Shown one piece after another: positions 52,176 through 63,700 of a DNA stretch of 64,000 nucleotides. The stretch comes from Quisquiliibacterium transsilvanicum (GTDB lineage Bacteria > Pseudomonadota > Gammaproteobacteria > Burkholderiales > Burkholderiaceae_E), in NCBI RefSeq assembly GCF_014202215.1, contig NZ_JACHGB010000004.1, forward strand, positions 97,160 to 161,159. Direction: 5' to 3'. Numbering within the stretch: the first letter of the stretch is position 1; each line of letters opens with the position of its first letter. The position numbers were made by a program, and so were the translations under genes. The notes under the pieces were generated by a model, which saw only the letters and a program-made list of their open reading frames with translations, was not told where the DNA came from and did not search any database.

Positions 52176-52613
52176 GTGAAATTCAACCGATCACCCGAAA
52201 TCCTGGTTGTGGATGACGACCCGGAAATGAGAATGCTGGTCGAAATGGCCGTCTCGTCCGGGGGGTTTGAAGTGCTCTCCTGTGGCGACGGCGACACCGC
52301 GCTCGAACTTGCACTGACGCATCGCGCCGATATCGTGGTCCTGGATGTCGTGCTTCCCGGAAGCCTGGACGGACTGGCGGTCTGCCGAAGGCTGAAGGTC
52401 GAACTGCCCGGGTGCTTCGTCATCATGTTGTCGGGGCGAAGCCTGGACAGCGACTTGGCGGATGCGGAGCGCGCCGGCGCCGATGCCTATTTCGTCAAGC
52501 CGGTCAGCCTGCTGGAGCTCGGTGCGCTGATCGAAACCATCTTGCCGAAGCCCGGCGAGCCGCCGCGCTTCACGAAGTCGGCGCGGCTCAGCCTTCGTCA
52601 CTACGCAGGATAA
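52176..52613 (+). CDS. Single-domain response regulator
   Basis: A 145-residue receiver protein from a GTG start 3 bp after the previous stop. Acidic residues are in ILVVDDDPEM, phosphoacceptor Asp57 is in VVLDVVLPGSLDG, and LSGRS and FVKPVSLLEL supply the conserved Ser/Lys. No output domain is present, so it signals by protein contact, possibly to the HD-GYP protein encoded 6 bp downstream. Confidence 0.93.
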   Translation: MKFNRSPEILVVDDDPEMRMLVEMAVSSGGFEVLSCGDGDTALELALTHRADIVVLDVVLPGSLDGLAVCRRLKVELPGCFVIMLSGRSLDSDLADAERAGADAYFVKPVSLLELGALIETILPKPGEPPRFTKSARLSLRHYAG

Positions 52614-52619
52614 GCAGCC

Positions 52620-53390
52620 ATGCTGATAGCCATCCCGAAACTACCGGGCGAAGCGCCTGGCGCACGGGTCGATCACTCGGGCGTTTCCCCGCAGATCGAG
52701 ATCCTCGCTAACGATCTTGCCACCCTGATGCAGGAACGGCGAGCGCTTCAGCAACAGGTCGCGAACACCCGCCGCGAGATCCTCTACCGGCTGGCGCTGG
52801 CGGCAGAGCTGAAAGACGGGGACACTGCAGACCACATCGAGCGGATAGGCGTCATGGCGGCTCACCTCGCCCGGCTGGCCGGGTTGCCCGTCAGCTTCTC
52901 CGCGTTGCTCAGGCATGCGGCGCCAATGCACGACGTCGGCAAGATCGGCATTCCCGACAGCATTCTGAAGAAACCCGGGCCGCTCACGGAAGAGGAGTGG
53001 GTCGTGATGCGCACCCATCCGACCGTCGGCTCGGAGATCCTGTCCGGGTCCGGCATCGCACTGCTCGACCTCGCCGCGGAGGTCGCTTTGACCCACCACG
53101 AGCGCTTCGACGGAGGCGGTTATCCGCGGAGGTTGAAAGGCCAGACCATCCCGCTGGCGGGGCGCATCGTGTCCATCGTCGACTTCTTCGACGCGCTGAC
53201 GATGGATCGCTGCTACAGAGAGGCGCGGCCCTTCCAGGAGGTGCTCGACGCGATCGCGGCTGATTCGGGCACCCGCTTCGACCCGGATCTCGTGCGCATC
53301 TTTCTTGCGCATGCCGCCGATTTCATGCGGCTGAAGGCCGCGTCGGAGGCAGGGGACCGCACCCGAGCGAAGCTCTTGACCGCTACTTGA
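52620..53390 (+). CDS. HD-GYP domain cyclic-di-GMP phosphodiesterase
   Basis: A 256-residue protein. A coiled-coil N-terminus (LATLMQERRALQQQVANTRR) precedes an intact HD-GYP domain: HDVGKIGIPD (H104, D105), MRTHPTVGSEIL, LTHHERFDGGGYPRRL with the GYP motif, and SIVDFFDALTMDR. Such enzymes hydrolyse c-di-GMP to pGpG/GMP and lower biofilm formation. RpfG-type proteins carry REC and HD-GYP in one chain; here they are separate adjacent genes. It converges with an 8-bp overlap on the next gene. Confidence 0.93.
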   Translation: MLIAIPKLPGEAPGARVDHSGVSPQIEILANDLATLMQERRALQQQVANTRREILYRLALAAELKDGDTADHIERIGVMAAHLARLAGLPVSFSALLRHAAPMHDVGKIGIPDSILKKPGPLTEEEWVVMRTHPTVGSEILSGSGIALLDLAAEVALTHHERFDGGGYPRRLKGQTIPLAGRIVSIVDFFDALTMDRCYREARPFQEVLDAIAADSGTRFDPDLVRIFLAHAADFMRLKAASEAGDRTRAKLLTAT

Positions 53391-54045
53391 AGCTGAGCTG
53401 CTTGCGAAGCAGGCTCGCCTCGATGAAGCCCTGTAGTTTCTCGAAGGGCACCGGCTTGCGGTAGAGCACAACCCCTTTGGGCAAGCCTCCCTTCTCGGCG
53501 ATCTCGGCGTCGTCGAGCCCGGTAGCGACGATGATGACCATGTCGTTGAACTCGCGGTGGCGCCGCAACATCCGGAGAAGGTGGAAGCCGTCCACCGGCT
53601 CCATGAACAGGTCCATGATCAGCACGTCCGGGCGCTTGCGCTCCACCATCAGCAGGGCTTCCATGCCATCGGCGGCCGCGGAGACCTCGATCGGCAGCTC
53701 CCAGCTGTCGATCGTGTGTTCGTAGAGGCTGCGCAGGGCGAGGTCGTCCTCGACGATCAGGACCTCGAGATCGGAGGCGTCCGACCGACGCACGCTGCGC
53801 GCGCCCCGGAGGGACTTGAGGCGCTCCAACGACGCGAGGCTGATGCGACGGTGGCCACCGCGGGTTCGCCAGGCGTCCAGCTCGCCCCGCTCGACCATGA
53901 TCTGGATGGTGGTGTTGGACACACCCAGGATCTGCGCGGCTTCGCTGGTGGAGCACACGGCGGACTCTTCGCTCGCATCGTCCAGCGACGTCGGAACCAG
54001 ATCGGGATCCGAAGTGAGCTTCGCCTTCGTTTCGTTCTTGTTCAT
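53383..54045 (-). CDS. Excisionase/MerR-type HTH plus receiver domain protein
   Basis: A 220-residue protein from ATG 54045. Residues about 30-78 are a winged HTH of the excisionase/MerR type (CSTSEAAQILGVSNTTIQIM, then WRTRGGHRRISLASLERL). Residues about 93-215 are a receiver with acidic pair D100/D101, phosphoacceptor Asp145 in LIMDLFMEP, and Lys in LYRKPVPFEKL. It is probably a phosphorylation-controlled DNA-binding protein; this domain order (HTH first) is less common than REC-HTH. On the minus strand TTGTCA lies 80 bp upstream, with AT-rich TAATAT 14 bp on. Confidence 0.88.
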   Translation of the reverse strand: MNKNETKAKLTSDPDLVPTSLDDASEESAVCSTSEAAQILGVSNTTIQIMVERGELDAWRTRGGHRRISLASLERLKSLRGARSVRRSDASDLEVLIVEDDLALRSLYEHTIDSWELPIEVSAAADGMEALLMVERKRPDVLIMDLFMEPVDGFHLLRMLRRHREFNDMVIIVATGLDDAEIAEKGGLPKGVVLYRKPVPFEKLQGFIEASLLRKQLSFK

Positions 54046-54140
54046 GGGTGCCGGTTGCGGTTCGTGTCTGCCCCAAAGAAGGGCAGGCGCCCTAGGGTGA
54101 ACCGATATTAACCCAACATCCCGGTGACAAGGGAAGACTG

Positions 54141-54458
54141 CTACAGGCTTGCGGTTTTCCTGTTTGCTGCGAGGAGTCGCTGGAGGCGGTCGTCTGAAGG
54201 ATCGATGAGAACTCCCTCGTTGGGCAGTCCCGTTAGCCAGGCTCGGTAGCCCTCGTCGTCGAGGCCCGGCGCACAGCCGACCACCAGCCAGGCGCGATTG
54301 TCGTACGGGTCGACGGGCCACTGGAAGCGCGACAGGGCAACTGCGGAGAGCAGCGTACCGACCGGAAGTCGATCGAGCCAGCGATCTTCCGATTCCGTGG
54401 CTTGAACCGGAGAATTGATCAAACCTCTGAGACGTACATGAAACGATGCGGTTTCCAT
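54141..54458 (-). CDS. Small protein of unknown function
   Basis: A 105-residue protein from ATG 54458; a TTG 18 codons upstream (54512) is an alternative. It has ASFHVRLRGLINSPVQATES near the N-terminus, and WPVDPYDNRAWLVVGCAPGL and ALSRFQWP later. I do not recognise the family. It is transcribed away from the giant surface-protein gene and toward the HTH-receiver gene. Confidence 0.55.
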   Translation of the reverse strand: METASFHVRLRGLINSPVQATESEDRWLDRLPVGTLLSAVALSRFQWPVDPYDNRAWLVVGCAPGLDDEGYRAWLTGLPNEGVLIDPSDDRLQRLLAANRKTASL

Positions 54459-54512
54459 GGGTTCATGATATGGCCTCGTTGCGATCGGTGCAACAACCGG
54501 CTTCTTCGCCAA

Positions 54513-54711
54513 TCGGATGCGCTCGGCTGGCAGGTAGGGCGCTGCCGATCCGTGAATCGGGTGCGTTCAGGGTCTGGTCCTCCTGGTGAATCATTTAAAA
54601 CAACATTGGTGACGGCAATCACAACCGCATACAACGAAACAAGCTAGACTCCGTTCCCAAAGATCGCCGCACCCTCGGCACCCCCCCCCGGATTCCAGTA
54701 GGAGAGCTTGA
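54513..54711. promoter_or_regulatory. Leader and promoter region of the giant surface protein
   Basis: This AT-enriched spacer should hold the promoter of the S-layer/RTX gene. TACAAC preceded by TTGGTG at 18 bp is a weak promoter; TAGACT near 54651 is another -10 candidate. AGGAG lies about 8-12 bp before the ATG. It also contains the C9 tract. Confidence 0.35.
54681..54689. repeat. C9 homopolymer in the 5' leader of the giant surface protein gene
   Basis: Nine consecutive C lie 10 bp before the AGGAG element and 22 bp before the ATG at 54712. Such tracts are prone to slippage and could vary expression. Confidence 0.9.
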
Positions 54712-57700
54712 ATGGCCCTGACCTCAGCAACCAAGACCGAGCTGTACCGCTTCTTCGCGATCGCTTTCGACGCGGCCCCTGGCGTCGAGTACATGAGCCA
54801 GCTGGCTGCGGCCTCCGAATCTGGCATGTCCGTGAAGGCGGTCGTCGAGGTCTTCACGACCAAGCCGCAGTTCACCTCTGCTTATCCCGTCTTCCTCACG
54901 AGCGCGCAGTTCGCAGAGCGTCTGGTGCAGAACGTCGTGGGCGACTCGGCAAGCAATGCGGCCAAGCTGGAGGCGACCGCAGACGTGGAGGCGGCTCTGA
55001 ATGCAGGGTGGTCGCGTGGGGAGGTGATCTACACGATGTTCAACAATCTCGCCGTCAAGTCCTTCGAAGACGCTCTATGGGGCGGCACTGCCCGGCAGCT
55101 GGCGAATCAGGTTGCAGTTGCTCAGTACTACACCGAGGAGGGCGTTGCGGGGAATGCGACGACCGACCTGGCCACTCTGCGTGCGGTGCTGTCGCAGGTG
55201 GATGCGCAAACCGATGTTTCGTCGCCCGCGGCAATCGAGCAGGCGCTTGCGGCTGGTGGTGTCGTCGAGCTCCCCGAGCCCTACGTCCTCACCGCCAGCG
55301 CCCCCACGGTCACCGAAGGCAACAGCGGCGCCACGTCACTGTCCTTCCGTCTCGAGCTCGATCGCGCGCCGTCCGAGCCGGTGACCGTCAACGTCGCCAC
55401 CACCGGTGGCACGGCCACGGCCGGCGTGGACTACGTTCCCGTTTCCACCACGGTGACCTTCGCCGCGGGCCAGGCCATTGCGTTCGTGAGCGTCTCCGTC
55501 AATGGTGATGCGGCCGTCGAAGCCGACGAGACCGTCGTGCTCACCATCGCGGGCGCGCAACTCGCCGGTACGGTGACCGCCACCGGGACGATCATCAACG
55601 ACGATTCCGCCCCTCCGGTGCTGGTGCCTTCCTACGCGCTGTCGGTCAGCACCGACCCGCTGGCGGTCGGCAATGTCACTTCCGCGAACGAAGGCCAGAC
55701 GCTCTATTTCACCGTCTCCACCGAGAACGTCCAGGCTGGTACGGTGCTCACCTACATCATCACAGGGGTGTCCGGTGCCGACATCGGCGGCGCGCCGCTG
55801 TCCGGTACGGTCACGATCGACGCCACGGGCGCCGCGGTCATCCCGGTCACCCTTGCTCAGGATGCCGTCACCGAGGGCAATGAGACCCTCACCCTGGCGG
55901 TTACCACGCCTGGCGGTGCGCTCGTGCGTTCGGTCACGGTGGTGGATACTTCCACCACGCCGGTTCCTGTCGAGACCTACAGCGTTGCGGCCTCGGGTAC
56001 CTCGGTCAACGAGGGCGGGGTGGTTACGTACACCATCTCCACCGCCAACGTGCCCAATGGCACTGTCCTGCAGTACGAGATCACCGGGGTTCTCGCCGTC
56101 GACGTGTCCCTGGGCAGCCTCAGCGGCAACGTGGTGGTCAACAATGGTGCTGCCTCGGTCTCCCTGACCCTGGCACAGGACAACCGCACCGAGGGTGCGG
56201 AGACCCTGGCATTTGCGCTGCTTCGGAATGGCGTCACCGTCGCGCAGGCGCCTGCGGTGCTCGTGAATGACACTTCGGTGGGTGGCTTCACCGTCACCTC
56301 GACCGACATCATCGCGGCGAACAACGCGGTTCGTGAGCTGTCCGTGGTGACCACTGTGTCCGCTGACCCGGTGATCGACGTCGTCATTGCGAGCGACGTG
56401 GTTACCGCTAGTCAGGGCTTCCTGGTGCAGGGGGGTGGCAGCCACGACATCGTCGCCGGAGCCCAGGCCGACGCCATCCGCATCGACGGATCCGGCCGGA
56501 ACAGTGTCGATGGCGGCGCCGGCAACGATACCCTCGCCGGCGGTTCGGGTGCCGACAGCCTCGTCGGTGGGGCTGGTGACGATTCCCTGACGGGTGGCGC
56601 AGGCAACGACACGCTCGTTGGCGGCGCTGGTCGGGACGTGGAGGAGGGCGGGGCGGGCGATGACACCTTCATCGTCGGCGATGGCGAATTCGCCGCCGGG
56701 ATCATCCGCGGCGGGGATGGCACGGATACGCTGATTGCCTCCGGCACCAACGATTTCTCCGCTGGCACGCTCGAGAGCATCGAGGTCATCGAGCTCAACT
56801 CCGTGGCCACCTTCACGGTCGCGCAGCTCGCTGGTGTGACGGCTATCACGGGCGACGGCAGCAGCGAGGTGACGATCCGGGATGGGGCCATCAATCTCGA
56901 GGCAGTATCGGTCACGGGTGTCGCGCTGCTCACGGTTGCGGCCAACACGACCGTTACGCTCAGCAGTGCCAACCTCGCGGAAATTGCCGCCGTGGCCAAC
57001 GACGGCGTCAATGCGGTCATCATCACCGACGCGGCCGGGTATGCCGAGGTCATCTCGAAAGGCGGTGTGAATGCCGGCGTCCAGGTGGTCGACAGCCTGA
57101 GCAACATCCAGGCGAATCTCGGTAACCTGGCTGCAGCCGTTTCGGTGAGTGTCGGTGCCGTCACCGTCGCAGAGGCGGCCGAGCTGATCGAAGCCGGGCT
57201 TGCCGGTGCGGTCAGCTACAGCCTAGCCGACACGCCCGCCAACCTGGCCCTCGCTGCGCTTGCCGTGCTCCAGGGAGCGGGCGGCATGGTTGCAACCGCG
57301 CCCGCCAGCGCCGTCGAGGCCGCCGGTGTCGAGGCGGCCGGTGCCGTGATGCGTGGTGCCAACCCGTCGGCGACCTTCAGCTATTCGGTCGAGGATACGG
57401 CCGTCAACCTCGCGAGCGTGACCGGCGGGCTGAACAGTGCTGCCTCGGTGACGTCGACCACTGTCGCCACTGCGGCGCAGGCCAATGCCATCCAGGCCGC
57501 CGCCGCGGCTGCGGCCGACGCGGGGGCTGTCGTGCCCGTCGGCGGCACCGTGCTTTCCTACAGTGTGGAAGGCTCCGCGGCGGAGCTGACCGCGACCCTG
57601 ACGGCCGCTGCGCGCAACGCAGCGACCGGCCTCACCGTGACCGGTGCCTCCGCGAACGTCTTGCAGGCGACCACGCTCGATTCCGCCACGAACGTTGGTG

Positions 57701-60700
57701 CGACTTCATACGCGGTGAGCGGCTCGTTTGCCGAGGTCACGAACCCGGCGAACGCGGCGGGTATCGCGGGTGCGAACACCGTCTTCGTTTCCGACCAGCT
57801 CAATGCGATCCAGGCTGCCCAGGTGGAGCAGCTGACGGAAGGCACGGCCAGGAATTACCTCATCCAGGACACGATCCAAGTGCTGCTCGCGCTGGATCCG
57901 GTCCTCGCGTCGAAGGCGGCCACGGTCACGCCGACTGGTGCGCCGTATACGCTCAGCCAGGTGGCGGGGCTCGTTTCGAAGTTCGGCTCAGCGAAGGTCT
58001 TCAACGGGTCGCTCGTGGTTGTGGATTCCGCGGCGAACTGGGGCGCCGTCACCGCGGCGCAGGCCGCGGAGATCAACGGCGCGGCGTCCGTGGTCACCGG
58101 TGGGGTTCTCGACGTCAACCAGGCTTCGGTCCTGAAGGCCGCGTTTGGCGTGTCACCGGCGCCTGTCTATTCCATCACCGACACGGCGGCGGCGATCTCG
58201 AACGCGGCCGTGGCCGTGCGGGATGGTGCCGCTGCGCTCGTCGCGACGACCCCGGCGACGATGGCCCAGGCGCTGGTGCTCGAGGGCGCAGCGCCCGCCG
58301 CGAGCTACAGCATCACCGACACCGCGGTCAGCATCGCCACCAGCACCGCTGTGAATGCCGCGGCCACCCGTAACGGCGCGACGGATATCGTCGCAACCGG
58401 GCAGGCCACCGTCGCGCAAGCCACCACGATCGATGGTGCCGGCAACAGCGGCGCTACTTCCTACAGCATTACCGATTCCGCTGCGGCCATCGCGGCTGCG
58501 ATCGGGGCTGGCGAAGATGTGATCGACCGTGCCACGGATGTCACGGCAACGGGTGCCGCAACCGTGGCACAGCTGACCGCGATCGACGCTGCAACCAACG
58601 CGGGCTCGACCACCGTCTCGGCGGTCAACGTCACCGACGACGTGGCGGCGTTGAACCTCGGCGATGCTGCCCTCGTTGCTCTGCTCGATCAGGTTGCCTC
58701 GGTCACTGTCCGCGACAGCTTTGGGAGCCTGAACGCAGCCGCCGCTGACGCGATTCGCGCCTACGCCGATACCGTTGTCGTCGAGATCGCCCAGGATCAC
58801 CTTGGAGCGATGGCCGCAACGGCCGATGTCTTCAAGCAGGAAGTCGATCTGATCGTCTTCACCGACGACCTTTCGGTGGCCGACGCGGCTGACCTCGCCG
58901 CATCCGTCGAGTTCGGTGCGAGCGCGCTCTACAGTGTGTCGGACACCGTGACGAACCTTCTCGCCTCTGCGAACGCGGCGTTCGTCAATGACGCCGAAGA
59001 CGTCACCGCGACCGACGCCGTCACCGTGGCGCAGGCGGTCGAACTGATTGCGCTGAGCAATGCGGGGACGCTCACCTACTCCATTGCGGACACCGCGGCA
59101 AACATCGCGGGCGCTGCCGCGGATGTTCTCGCCGGGGCGACGGCCCCGCTCACGATCAACGGTGTCGACACCGTGTCGCCTGCCCAGGCGGCTGTGCTCG
59201 CCGCGCTGAACGTGGCCGGTACCTACGATGTGAGCGGCTCGGGGCAGGCGCTCTCCGTCGTGGCCGGCAGCGCGATCACGGATCCGAACGCCGGGGTCGT
59301 CGCCGTCACCGGCGACGGCTATGTCGCGCAGTCGGTGGCTGCTCTCGCCGAGATCTTTGGTGCCAACGGCTACTCCGCGGCGAACTACGACGTCGTCGAC
59401 GGCGCCGCGGCGGTCATCGCTGCCGCTGATCTGCTGCAGGGCTATGCCCGCAATATCACACTGACGGGTAACAGTACGGTTGCTCAGGTGCTCGGTGTGC
59501 AGGCGGTCGAATCGATGGGCAGCCTGCTGGGCTACAGCCTCGGGGATGATGTCGCGACTCTGACCGGGGTCGGTGCTGCGCTGCTCGACGGCGCCACCAA
59601 CATCAGCGCGTCGGGTGTTGCCAACGCCGCTCAGGCGGCGAGCCTCGCGGCTGCGGGCGACATTGGCACGGCCACGATTGCCGCGCTCAGCGACACGGCC
59701 GCGGCGATCGCCGGCCTGAGCGATGCGGTGCTCAGCCTCGTCACCGGTGTGGTGACGGCGACTACCGCCGCCACCGGCGCGCAAGCATCGGTGCTCGCCG
59801 GCTTTGCCAAGCCGGTCGTGTATAGCATCGAGGATGCTGCCGGCGCCGTTGCGGCCTCGTCTGGCCTTGGCGAAGCGGTCAACATCACCGCCACCGGCAA
59901 CGCGTCTGCGGCTGATGCGACGACGATTGCGGCGGCGGGCAATTCGGACGTTACGACGATTGCCCAGCTGACGGATACGGCAGAAGCGATCGCCGGCCTC
60001 GAAGACGAGGTTCTCGATCTCGTGTCCGGTGTGGTCACCGCGAGCAGCGCTGCTAGCGCCGCGCAGGCGTCCGCGCTTTCCGCCTTCGGGAAGCCGGTCG
60101 TCTACAGCATCGAAGACGGTATCGACGCCATCCTGGCCGCCACTGCCTCGGCGCGCGATGACGCGGTGGACATCACGGTGACCGACGCCGTGACCGTCTC
60201 GCAGGCGATCGCCCTGCAAGCGGCCTCCAACAGTGGTGTCCTCAGCTACTCCATCACCGACACCTACCAGAACCTCATCCGAAACACCGATGTGGCCGGG
60301 GATGTCGACAGCGACGCGGCACCCTCGGCGCTCGACGGCGCGGATCGCATTGCGGTCAGTCATCCGATCACCTTGGCCCAGGTCGCTGAGCTCATTGCGC
60401 TGTCGGGGACGTCGAAGGCATATGCAGTCGTCGACAGCGACGACAACATCGCCGCGGCGGTCAATGCAAACAGCGTTGCCTTGATGAATGCGGAGTCGGT
60501 CACCACGACCGCTGGCATGGCGCTGGTGCTAGAGAACGTGCCCGGCATGGGCTTCGTCGTTCTGACCGACAAGGCTGGAAAGGAGGCCTTGCCGGTTGGG
60601 CTGGATGCCGCCCGCTACCTGGTGGAGGCGTCCGTCGCCGACCTGACCGGTGCGGACGCAGGCTGGTACGCAGGCCGTGCGGCGACCAACGTGCGGGTGG

Positions 60701-63700
60701 TCGACACCTACGAGAACCTCTCGAGCGGCGTTCCGATCGTCGAGGCGACTTATGCCGTCGAGGTGACGGATCTCATCACGGTGGCCCAGCAGGCGGTCAT
60801 CGCGGCGTTCCTGTCCGACCAGGCGAACACGGTTTACAGCCTTGCCGACACGGCAGCCAACCTGGCTGCTGCTCCGGCGTCCGCCCTGGACGGGGCCCTG
60901 GACATCGACGCGTCCGGTACGGCAAGCGCGGCGCAGGTGACTACCCTGCTGTTGGCTGCGAATGGCGGAAGCACTACCATCGCCGCTGCCACGGCGACGG
61001 CGGCTGAGGCGGCCGGTTTCGTCCTTGGCGCCAGCCAGAGCATTGGCGCGCTCTCGATCATCGGCACCGCCCTTGCGGCGGAGGCGGGTACCGTCCAGGG
61101 CCTGGTCCAGGCTGGCAGGATCGGCAGCGCCTCCTACAGCCTGAGCGACACCACTGCCTCCATTGCGGCGGCCGACTCGGCGGTCTACAACGGCGCCACG
61201 AACATCAGCGGCTCGGGCGTCGCAACCGCCGCGCAGGCGCAGACGCTGTTCTCGGCGACGAACCCCGGCACCACGTCGGTGGCGAACGTGACCGATACGG
61301 CCGCGGCGGTCGCGACACTCGCCCTGGGCGCGACCGACAGCGTCACGACGATCATCACGTCGGGTAACGCCACGGTTGCCGAAGCGACGGCCATTGTCGC
61401 GCTGGACGCGCGTGCTGGCACCACGGTCACCTACGGGCACACCATCGCGTCGAATGCGCAGGCTATCCTGGCGGCAGATCCGGCGGTTCTGGACACCTCC
61501 GTGGGCGCCATCGTCGTCGTCGGTGCAGTGGATGCCCAGACGGCGGCGGCGTTGCTGGCCATCGACACGGCCTCGACGACGATCGCCTTCACGATGTCGG
61601 TCTCGGATAGCGCCGCCAACCTCCTGGCTGCGCCCGCTTCGGTGAAGGCCGCGGCCAACGGCGTGACTTCCGTGGCCATCAATGCGCCGACGACGGTCGC
61701 CAACGTGGTTTCTGTCGCTCAGCAGTTCCAGCAGGCCGGCGTCGACATCGGCGGCGGCGGGCTGACCTACTCGCTCGCGGACAGCTTCTCGAACCTGAGT
61801 GCGATCGGGGCGGCGCTCGCGCGTGCCTCCGCCAGCAGCATCACCGTCACGAACGCCAGCCTCTCGGTTGCGCAGGCGGACGTCGCCGAGAACTGGGGTT
61901 CTTCGGTCACGTACCACGTAGCAGACACCGCGCAGGCAATTGCCGGTGCGATGGCCGGCGGTGTGCTCAACGACGAGCTGGCGAACGCTGCTTCCATCAG
62001 GATCACCACGGCAGCCACCGTTGCCGAGGCGTCCGAGATCTCCGAGACGACCCTCGCCTACGACATCGCCGACTCGGCTGCGATGGTCTACGCAGCCTAC
62101 AACGCGGTCAACGGTGACCTTGCCAGCGATCGTCGTACCGTGGAGGGCGCCGGCACGGTCACCCTCACGACGGACGCGACGTTGGAGCAATATCGAGGCG
62201 CGGCCCAGCAGCGTGGCCTTGACGAGGTCGTCAACCTCGTCGGCTACAGCATCTCCGACAGCGCCGCGAACCTCATCACGGCTATCACGGCCGACCCTGC
62301 CGCGCTCGCCGGGGCGACGCTGGTTTCCCTCGACGCGGACACCGCGCTGAGTGTCGAGCAGGCAACCCAGCTTCTCGGCTTGGGCAACTTCAACGGCTTC
62401 GGTGGCGGCTTCCGTCTGGAAGATTCGGTCGACGCCATCCTGACGGCCGATGCGGCGGTTCGGGGCGCCGCGACTTCGTACACCCTGGTCGACTCCTATC
62501 AGGCGCTCGTCACCGACGGCGGCATCGCCGCCGTCAAGCTCGCCCTCGGGATCGACGACGTCAATGTCCAGGTTACCGTTGTCACGGTCAGCCAGGCTCA
62601 GCTCGCGCAGCTCGACGCACTGAACGGCAACGGCACGGTGACCTACAGTCTCGAGGGAACCTTCGCCGACGTTGCAGGCAACAGCGCCGCATTGCTGGGC
62701 CAGGCGGTCAACCTCACCACCGAGCCCGCCGCCAACGCCACGGTTGCGGACGTACTGAAGGTTCTTGATGCCGGCAACAGCGGTGTCACGAACATCGCCG
62801 CGATTGCTTCCGTTGACGCATCCGCGGCCTCTCAGGCGCAGCTGGGCGCCCTCGCTGATTATCTTGCGGGGGACGCAGCAGACAATACCTATTCGGTTTC
62901 CATCACGAGCATTACCGGACTGCATCTCACTGGGGCGCTGACTGCGGTCCAGGTGGACACCCTGCTGTCGCTGGCCGCGGCGGGATCCGCTACGGTCAAT
63001 GTCTCCGCCATGGACTCCAGCTATCTTGACGAGCTCGTGGCGGGTGCCGGCAATATCGCCCCGCTTGGCGTGACCGGCGTCCTCGGCGACTCGAACCTTA
63101 CGCTGACGGGCAGCCAGTTTGCGGCGCTCGGTTCCAAGCTTGCCAACGGGCTTACGGTCACCGTGAATGCCTCGGGGGCTTCGTCGAGCGAGCTTGCGGC
63201 CATGTCTGCGGATATCGACAACATCGTGGGCGGCGGGATTCTCAACCTTGAGTTGGAGGCCAGTGCCGTTGATGACACGGTGTTCGACGATGTCCTTGGG
63301 CAGGCTACTGCCGCTATCGTGGACGCGACAGGGTCTTCTACCTCCGAGGTTGGCTCGGTCCTCGCTAATCTGACGCGTATCTCCGATAACGGGCTGAGCG
63401 GCCTGTCCCTCGGCTTGGCGGATTTCAGACTGCTGACCAGCGGCGCCAAGCTCCTGCTCAACCAGAAGCTCTCCGCCACTGGCGGGCTGACGATCATCGG
63501 AACGCCGAATGCGGATGAGATTGACCTCTCGGCGCCGTTGTTTACCAAGCAGGTCGTTGTCAATGGACTTGCCGGCAACGATGTCATCACAGGTGGGTCT
63601 GCCGCTGACATTCTGAATGGCGATGGTGGTGATGATTTGATCGTTGGCGGTGGTGGTAATGACACCATCGATGGAGGTTCAGGTAGCAATACCTTGACCG

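Noticed and set aside
58153..62925. Two very long uninterrupted minus-strand frames (736 and 798 codons) opposite the surface-protein repeats
   Set aside because: They mirror the repetitive GC-rich plus-strand gene, have no recognisable domains and are low-complexity Gly/Arg/Asp text; they are shadows of biased codon use.
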